From positions 1 through 11,695 of the forward strand of contig JAEWFK010000083.1 of assembly GCA_023388835.1 (NCBI GenBank): 11,695 nt of DNA. Reading direction: 5' to 3'. A program made the translations under genes and the position numbers. The notes below the pieces were generated by a model that was not told where the DNA came from, made no database searches, and was given only the letters and a program-made list of their open reading frames with translations. Source of the stretch: Pseudomonadota bacterium (GTDB lineage Bacteria > Pseudomonadota > Gammaproteobacteria > Burkholderiales > Burkholderiaceae_B). This document shows positions 7,383 to 11,695 of the stretch, piece by piece (positions within the stretch are counted from its first letter, which is position 1; every line of letters begins with the position of its first letter).

Positions 7383-9308
7383 TCAGGTCGGATGATACAG
7401 GCGGCTGCCGCCCTCGACGAATTCGCTGGCCTTTTCTTCCATGCCTCTTGCCAAAGCGGCGTTCTCGTCCAGACCCAAACCGGCCGCGTACTCGCGTACG
7501 TCCTGCGTGATCTTCATGCTGCAGAAGTGCGGGCCGCACATAGAGCAGAAGTGGGCCAGTTTCATCGACTGCTTAGGCAGCGTCTCATCGTGGAACTCGC
7601 GTGCGGTATCGGGGTCCAGGCCGAGATTGAATTGGTCTTCCCAGCGGAATTCGAAGCGAGCCTTGGACAGCGCGTTATCACGGATTGCCGCGCCCGGGTG
7701 TCCTTTGGCCAGATCGGCGGCATGGGCCGCGATCTTGTAGGTGATGATGCCGTCCTTGACGTCTTTCTTGTTGGGCAGGCCCAGATGTTCCTTGGGCGTG
7801 ACATAGCAGAGCATGGCCGTGCCGTACCAGCCGATCAGGGCGGCACCGATGCCCGAAGTGATGTGGTCGTATCCCGGGGCAATGTCAGTGGTGAGCGGAC
7901 CCAACGTGTAGAAGGGGGCCTCACCACAGTGCTCAAGCTGCAGGTCCATGTTTTCCTTGATCATCTGCATGGGCACATGCCCGGGACCTTCGATCATGAC
8001 CTGGACATCGTGCTTCCATGCCACCTGTGTGAGCTCGCCCAATGTCCGGAGTTCGGCGAACTGGGCTTCGTCGTTGGCATCGTAGGTCGAACCCGGACGC
8101 AGGCCGTCGCCCAGGGAAAAGGCCACATCGTAAGCCTTCATGATCTCGCAGATGTCCTCGAAATGCTCGTACAGAAAGCTTTCCCTGTGGTGAGCCAGGC
8201 ACCACTTCGCCATGATGGACCCGCCGCGCGAAACGATGCCCGTCATGCGATCGGCCGTCATGGGAATGTAGGGCAGCCGGACTCCCGCGTGAATGGTGAA
8301 ATAGTCCACTCCCTGTTCGGCTTGCTCGATCAGCGTATCGCGGAAGATTTCCCAGGTGAGCTCCTCGGCCTTGCCATCGACCTTTTCCAGCGCTTGATAG
8401 ATGGGAACCGTGCCGATGGGCACGGGCGAATTGCGCAGTATCCATTCGCGTGTCTCGTGAATGTTCTTACCCGTGGATAGGTCCATGACGGTGTCGCCGC
8501 CCCAGCGTATTGCCCAGGTCATCTTCTCGACCTCTTCCGAAATGCCCGAGCCCAGCGTCGAATTCCCGATGTTGGCATTGATCTTCACCAGGAAGTTCCG
8601 GCCGATGATCATGGGTTCGCTTTCGGGGTGATTGACGTTGGCCGGCAGGATCGCGCGGCCGCGGGCGATTTCGTCGCGGACGAACTCCGGCGTGATGCTC
8701 GAGGGGATGGCCGCACCGAAGGACTGGCCCGGGTGCTGGCGGGCCAGGCGCTCGGCCAAACGCATACCGTTGGGGGCCCCGGCTCGCAGGCTTTCGAGAT
8801 ATTCCTCCCTGCGCAGGTTCTCCCGGATAGCGACGAACTCCATCTCCGGTGTGATGATGCCGCGTCGCGCGTAATGCATTTGCGTCACGTTGGCGCCTGG
8901 TCGAGCGCGCCTGGGCTTGCGCGTCAGTTCGAAACGCATGGCGGCAAGCGCCGGCTCCTGCAAGCGCTGGAGACCGAACACGCTGCTGGGGCCGCTCAGC
9001 TCGATGGTGTCCCCGCGCTCTGCTATCCACTCCCTGCGCAGGGGCGGCAGGCCTTTTCGGATATCAATGTCTACTGAAGGGTCGGTGTAGGCGCCGCTGG
9101 TGTCATAGACGGTGAGCGGAGCATTGGCTTCACCGCCGAAGCCGGTAGGCGTGTCGTCCTGTTGGATCTGGCGAAACGGCACCCGTATGTCAGGCCGACT
9201 GCCGGTGACATAGATCTTTCGGGACTTGGGAAGAGGCGTGATGGCGGCCTGGTCGACCGTGGCCGTTTCGGCCTTGAAGGCGGGTTTGATGTTCAAGTCT
9301 TGCTCCAT
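7383..9308 (-). CDS. thiC: Phosphomethylpyrimidine synthase ThiC
   Basis: ThiC is a radical-SAM enzyme that rearranges aminoimidazole ribotide to hydroxymethylpyrimidine phosphate, the pyrimidine half of thiamine. The 641-aa protein is of normal full length. The N-terminal ThiC-associated region (SRKIYVTGSRPDIRVPFR at 29-46) is followed by the barrel with signature blocks MHYARRGIITPEMEF, GRNFLVKINANIGNS, WGGDTVMDLSTG and EGPGHVPM. The C-terminal cluster motif C-x2-C-x4-C is present as CSMCGPHFC at 588-596 (Cys 588, 591, 596). The ATG at 9308 is the only sensible start, but no good Shine-Dalgarno stands before it. The gene is headed by a TPP riboswitch and stands alone, with the lipoprotein gene convergent downstream. 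No intrinsic terminator is evident on its own strand. Confidence 0.97.
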   Translation of the reverse strand: MEQDLNIKPAFKAETATVDQAAITPLPKSRKIYVTGSRPDIRVPFRQIQQDDTPTGFGGEANAPLTVYDTSGAYTDPSVDIDIRKGLPPLRREWIAERGDTIELSGPSSVFGLQRLQEPALAAMRFELTRKPRRARPGANVTQMHYARRGIITPEMEFVAIRENLRREEYLESLRAGAPNGMRLAERLARQHPGQSFGAAIPSSITPEFVRDEIARGRAILPANVNHPESEPMIIGRNFLVKINANIGNSTLGSGISEEVEKMTWAIRWGGDTVMDLSTGKNIHETREWILRNSPVPIGTVPIYQALEKVDGKAEELTWEIFRDTLIEQAEQGVDYFTIHAGVRLPYIPMTADRMTGIVSRGGSIMAKWCLAHHRESFLYEHFEDICEIMKAYDVAFSLGDGLRPGSTYDANDEAQFAELRTLGELTQVAWKHDVQVMIEGPGHVPMQMIKENMDLQLEHCGEAPFYTLGPLTTDIAPGYDHITSGIGAALIGWYGTAMLCYVTPKEHLGLPNKKDVKDGIITYKIAAHAADLAKGHPGAAIRDNALSKARFEFRWEDQFNLGLDPDTAREFHDETLPKQSMKLAHFCSMCGPHFCSMKITQDVREYAAGLGLDENAALARGMEEKASEFVEGGSRLYHPT

Positions 9309-9394
9309 TGTCGAATTTCATGGAGCCGATCGGGATGGAAACCCGCCGAACGGTGCGCCGTCACGAAAGGAGAACGACGCTCCGCGACGGGGTG

Positions 9395-9471
9395 CGCTCC
9401 CAGCATCGGCATTATCCGTACTGGTACGAGGGTGTTTCTCAACCCGCCGTTCCCGGCGAGTACCCCTGCGT
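9395..9471 (-). promoter_or_regulatory. TPP riboswitch (THI element) in the thiC leader
   Basis: Read on the minus strand, the leader shows the TPP aptamer landmarks in order: GGGGTAC (from 9466), a P3 hairpin CTCGCCG-GGAA-CGGCGGG, the T-loop element TTGAGA (9442-9437), ACCC (9433-9430) closing P2, CCAG (9424-9421), GGATAATG (9417-9410), then CTGG (9403-9400) and GGGA (9401-9398). The CCTG/CAGG pair of P4 in the common consensus is replaced by CCAG/CTGG, a compensatory change that keeps pairing. P1 looks short (CGC/GCG). It should reduce thiC expression when TPP is abundant. No terminator with a U-run lies between aptamer and ATG, so control is more likely at translation or through Rho. Boundaries are approximate. 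Confidence 0.93.
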
Positions 9472-9477
9472 CGAAGC

Positions 9478-9483
9478 AGTATA
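9478..9483 (-). promoter_or_regulatory. Probable -10 element of the thiC promoter
   Basis: On the minus strand TATACT (9483 to 9478) is a good -10 hexamer. A start site 7 bases downstream would be near 9471, exactly at the 5' edge of the riboswitch aptamer. The -35 region (about 9501-9506, GAAGAG) is poor, so an activator or a weak basal promoter is possible. Confidence 0.55.
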
Positions 9484-9544
9484 GCCCTACTGCATGGTTT
9501 CTCTTCCCATTCCCGCGCAAAGCACGCGGACAGTCGTCCGGACT

Positions 9545-9931
9545 TTACTCGTCAATGTTTCCGTCGGTGTCTTCCAGGGCCGCCACCATCCCCGACAGAG
9601 CGCAGCTCAGCATCTGACGCTGCTCCGCCGTCAATGCCCAGATGCGCATGGGATCGATTCCGGGAAACGGCCAAGCTGTGTCGGAGGCGGGGACACTCTC
9701 GGCGACGCCGGGCGTTGCTCGCCGCTCCATGGGGCCGGTGCCCATGGCGAGCCAGGCCGGCTCAACTTCCAGCGCTTCCGCGATGCGAAAGATCTCCTTG
9801 GCGCTGCGTCGGCTGTCAGCTTCGTAGTTGCCGATAGCGCCTTGCGAAAGACCGCAGGCGCGTGCAAGCTCGGCCTGGGTGAGCTGGCGTAGTGCGCGGG
9901 CGCGCCGTAGACGATTGCCGAAGGTGTTCAC
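9545..9931 (-). CDS. XRE-family helix-turn-helix transcriptional regulator
   Basis: This is a small DNA-binding regulator with a Cro/cI-type HTH at residues about 4-58: FGNRLRRARALRQLTQAELARACGLSQGAIGNYEADSRRSAKEIFRIAEAL. TQAELARACGLSQGAIGNYE is the HTH core, and the following VEPAWLAMGTGPM matches the end of many phage-type repressor HTH domains. The rest (about 65-128) includes a proline-rich linker and a C-terminal helix TAEQRQMLSCALSGMVAALED, with no peptidase or sensor domain seen. I choose the GTG at 9931 (VNTFGNRLRR), 128 aa; an open frame continues upstream to 10114 but crosses the operator region and has no HTH-family content. No Shine-Dalgarno is apparent, so the start is uncertain (the GTG at 9961 is the alternative). 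It lies divergently from the winged-helix gene and upstream of thiC on the same strand. Its targets are unknown; autoregulation is likely. Confidence 0.85.
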   Translation of the reverse strand: MNTFGNRLRRARALRQLTQAELARACGLSQGAIGNYEADSRRSAKEIFRIAEALEVEPAWLAMGTGPMERRATPGVAESVPASDTAWPFPGIDPMRIWALTAEQRQMLSCALSGMVAALEDTDGNIDE

Positions 9932-9935
9932 ATAC

Positions 9936-9994
9936 GTGATTGAACGGGGAAATCCAAACACGTTGGTGATAACAACAATCACAATTGTGATTGT
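9936..9994. promoter_or_regulatory. Operator cluster with a perfect 20-bp palindrome between the two regulator genes
   Basis: ACAATCACAATTGTGATTGT at 9975-9994 is a perfect 20-bp palindrome in an AT-rich island of an otherwise GC-rich sequence. GTGAT half-sites recur at 9936-9940, 9966-9970 and 9987-9991 on the plus strand and inverted (ATCAC) at 9978-9982. The plus-strand copies are 30 and 21 bp apart, close to whole helical turns. Binding by the adjacent XRE protein is the simplest reading; the winged-helix protein is the alternative. Confidence 0.7.
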
Positions 9995-10020
9995 GTTCGC
10001 GTACAGTGTGCATGCAGTAT

Positions 10021-10042
10021 GCCGGCGTTCCCGGGAGCCGGC
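10021..10042 (+). repeat. GC-rich hairpin in the leader of the winged-helix gene
   Basis: GCCGGC at 10021-10026 and again at 10037-10042 is self-complementary and can form a 6-bp stem around a 10-nt loop. It ends 26 bases before the ATG and leaves the GGAGA ribosome site exposed. Its function is unknown; it could affect mRNA stability or be a chance GC-rich structure. Confidence 0.35.
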
Positions 10043-10068
10043 CCGGCTTCTTGCCCACGGAGAACGAT

Positions 10069-10866
10069 ATGGCGATCGGTTTCGTACAATTCTTCCAGCC
10101 CTCAGGCGGAGCATGTCCCGTTCATGTGCAAACGGAGATCCTGCGCTGCGGAATGGGCCTGCGGCTTCACTCCACGATCGCTGCGCTTCGCGCCGCTATC
10201 AGCGCACCCCCCGTCGCCGGTGTGTCCCAGCTCGTCCTTCTGGCGGCCGACCCAGCGCAGAGTTGTCGTGCTGCATCGGCAGTGCGCAGGGCCGACCCGG
10301 CAATCAATATCGTGGCGCTGCTTCCCTCGGTCGACGATGTCATCCTGGTGCAGGCGATGCACAGCGGCATCGATATCTGCTGGTCTTCGCGGGCGCCCGC
10401 CCGGCAGATCGCGAGCGGGTTGATGCGATGGGTGAGCGCTCCACCATCCGCCGCCGCGCACATGGGCCGCGCGCCGGAGCATGAACAGGAATGGGTCCTG
10501 ACTTCACGCGCCTGGGCGCTGCAGCCTCCGGGCGGGGGGGCAATTATGCTTACCGCCGCAGAGCGAGCCTTGCTGCTTGCATTGTGCCAGGCACCGGGTC
10601 AGCGTCTATCGCATGCAGCGCTGCTGCACGCGATTGATCCATCAGCGGCGATCGCTTCAGCGCTTTCCCGCACACAGGCCGCTTTGTTTGCCCGGCGGCT
10701 CAGTGTCCTGATCAGTCGGCTGCGCCAGAAGTTTTCGGCCGTCGGGGCCGACATGCCGATACGCTCGCTGCGGGGTGTGGGCTATGAGCTTTGTGTGCCG
10801 TTTACTTCGCTGGAGAGGCAAGCGCCGCAGGCGGCTGAGCCACTACCATATTGTCACGATGCATGA
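10069..10866 (+). CDS. OmpR-like winged-helix regulator with degenerate receiver domain
   Basis: This 265-aa predicted DNA-binding protein starts at the ATG at 10069, preceded by GGAGA at 10059-10063; the frame is open further upstream but without a ribosome site. Residues about 142-245 are an OmpR/PhoB-type winged helix: LTAAERALLLALCQAPGQRL, then RRLSVLISRLRQKF at 209-222 (recognition helix region) and the wing hairpin IRSLRGVGYEL at 231-241. Residues 1-122 can be aligned with a receiver fold (SQLVLLAADPAQ at 53-64, NIVALLP at 80-86, SGIDICW at 99-105). However, the acidic pocket is replaced by VQFFQPS, the phosphoacceptor Asp position is Ala (about 59) and the conserved Lys is not found. 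It therefore probably acts without phosphorylation. No kinase gene is nearby. It overlaps proB tail-to-tail by 65 bp. Specific family not recognised. Confidence 0.85.
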   Translation: MAIGFVQFFQPSGGACPVHVQTEILRCGMGLRLHSTIAALRAAISAPPVAGVSQLVLLAADPAQSCRAASAVRRADPAINIVALLPSVDDVILVQAMHSGIDICWSSRAPARQIASGLMRWVSAPPSAAAHMGRAPEHEQEWVLTSRAWALQPPGGGAIMLTAAERALLLALCQAPGQRLSHAALLHAIDPSAAIASALSRTQAALFARRLSVLISRLRQKFSAVGADMPIRSLRGVGYELCVPFTSLERQAPQAAEPLPYCHDA

Positions 10867-11695
10867 GCTCCGAGTCGGTCATGTGTCCAAGAATCTCGGC
10901 GATACGGTGGCTGGGCTGCCGCAGAATGCGCCGGGTGTCGTTGGCCGAATAGTTGATCAGGCCGCGAGCAAGCTCCTTGCCCTGCTCGTTCATGCAGGCC
11001 ACCACATCGCCCCGTTCAAATTCGCCTTCCGCGGCGATTACACCGATAGCGAGCAGGCTTTTATGTCCTTGGGTCAGGGCGTCAACCGCGCCCCGGTCCA
11101 GGGTGAGCCGTCCTCGCAGGCGCAAATGGTTGGCCAGCCAGCGTTGCCGGGCCGAACGAATTGGCAGTTCGGCTCGCAACTCAGTGCCGATGCACTCGCC
11201 CCCGGCCAGGCGTAGCAGCACGTCGGGTTCGCGGCCGCTGGCAATAATGGTGTGGCCACCGCTATTTGCCGCGCGCTTTGCCGCGAGCACTTTGGTCAGC
11301 ATGCCGCCGGTCCCGATCGATGTCCCTGAGCCGCCTGCCATCTCCTCCAGCCGCGGGTCGCCTGCGCGGGCGAGCTGAACCAGCTCGGCGGTTTCATCCT
11401 TGCGGGGGTCGGCGGTGTAGAGCCCGGTCTGGTCGGTAAGAATCACCAGCGTTTCGGCTTCTATCAGGTTGGTCACCAGCGCGCCCAGCGTATCGTTGTC
11501 GCCGAGGCGGATTTCGTCTGTGACCACCGTGTCGTTCTCATTGACGATGGGCACGACACCCAGCGCGAGCAGCGTGTAGAGCGTGCTTCGCGCGTTCAGG
11601 TAGCGGCGTCGGTCCGCCAGGTCTTCATGGGTGAGAAGAATCTGGGCCGTGCGGATGCCGTGCCGGGCAAAAGCGACTTCATATCCCTGTACCAG
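10802..11695 (-). CDS. proB: Glutamate 5-kinase ProB (5' end cut by window edge)
   Basis: ProB phosphorylates glutamate to gamma-glutamyl phosphate, the first and feedback-inhibited step of proline synthesis. The frame is open from the right edge to the TAA at 10802 and gives 297 residues; full-length enzymes are about 370 aa, so roughly 80 N-terminal residues with the first nucleotide-binding loop are missing. Visible amino-acid kinase motifs: LNARSTLYTLL near 33-43, VNENDTV at 51-57, RLGDNDTLGAL at 63-73, LTDQTGLYTADPR around 86-98 and GTGGMLTK at 128-135. A C-terminal PUA domain covers about 194-272 of the visible part (RGRLTLDRGAVDAL...GLINYSANDTRRI). After the usual end MHRDNMVV comes a short extra tail AQPPAALASPAK, encoded inside the overlap with the convergent winged-helix gene. 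Confidence 0.96.
   Translation of the reverse strand: MVQGYEVAFARHGIRTAQILLTHEDLADRRRYLNARSTLYTLLALGVVPIVNENDTVVTDEIRLGDNDTLGALVTNLIEAETLVILTDQTGLYTADPRKDETAELVQLARAGDPRLEEMAGGSGTSIGTGGMLTKVLAAKRAANSGGHTIIASGREPDVLLRLAGGECIGTELRAELPIRSARQRWLANHLRLRGRLTLDRGAVDALTQGHKSLLAIGVIAAEGEFERGDVVACMNEQGKELARGLINYSANDTRRILRQPSHRIAEILGHMTDSELMHRDNMVVAQPPAALASPAK

Noticed and set aside
7392..8480. A 362-codon open frame on the plus strand opposite thiC.
   Set aside because: It is antisense to a complete ThiC with all motifs and its protein has no recognisable family content. Long antisense frames are expected in GC-rich DNA.
9526..9543. CGGAC/GTCCG hairpin as a terminator for the XRE gene.
   Set aside because: Only 5 bp, not followed by a U-run on the minus strand.
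9932..10114. Extension of the XRE protein to a start at 10114 (189 codons).
   Set aside because: The added 61 residues are translated through the palindromic operator and the leader of the divergent gene and show no domain.

Overview
The window looks like chromosomal DNA of a GC-rich betaproteobacterium, most likely Alcaligenaceae (Bordetella/Achromobacter-like). The basis is the protein sequences (MutY, FtsE/FtsX, ThiC, ProB), the GC-rich codon use and the AapJQMP-type transporter. The genus is an inference, since no database search was possible. I see no IS element, prophage module, tRNA, rRNA or CRISPR array.

Layout. (1) Bases 1-2163, minus strand: a tightly packed ftsE-ftsX-mutY cluster. 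ftsE and ftsX overlap by 4 bases (ATGA), and mutY starts 2 bases after ftsX and runs off the left edge. (2) Bases 2296-6455, plus strand, divergent from ftsE: a complete general L-amino-acid ABC transporter operon (binding protein, two permeases, ATPase). A 10-bp stem-loop lies between the binding protein gene and the first permease gene. (3) Bases 6587-7249, plus strand: a glycine-zipper/OmpA-domain lipoprotein gene followed by two hairpins, the second a textbook intrinsic terminator (7306-7337). (4) Bases 7383-9308, minus strand: thiC, preceded by a recognisable TPP riboswitch (about 9395-9471) and a TATACT -10 element whose predicted start site falls at the 5' edge of the aptamer. (5) Bases 9545-10866: a divergent regulator pair. 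One gene is a small XRE-type HTH protein (minus strand). The other is an OmpR-like winged-helix protein (plus strand) whose receiver-like N-terminal half lacks the phosphoacceptor and acidic pocket. The AT-rich stretch between them holds a perfect 20-bp palindrome and repeated GTGAT half-sites. (6) Bases 10802-11695, minus strand: the 3' part of proB, which overlaps the winged-helix gene tail-to-tail by 65 bp.

How the parts work together. The left block is housekeeping (division-linked peptidoglycan hydrolase control and oxidative DNA repair). The aap operon imports amino acids. thiC makes the thiamine pyrimidine under TPP feedback. proB starts proline synthesis. The least explained part is the XRE/pseudo-receiver divergon. 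Its architecture (two DNA-binding proteins facing each other across a strong symmetric operator) suggests a self-contained regulatory switch, but no target or signal can be read from this window.
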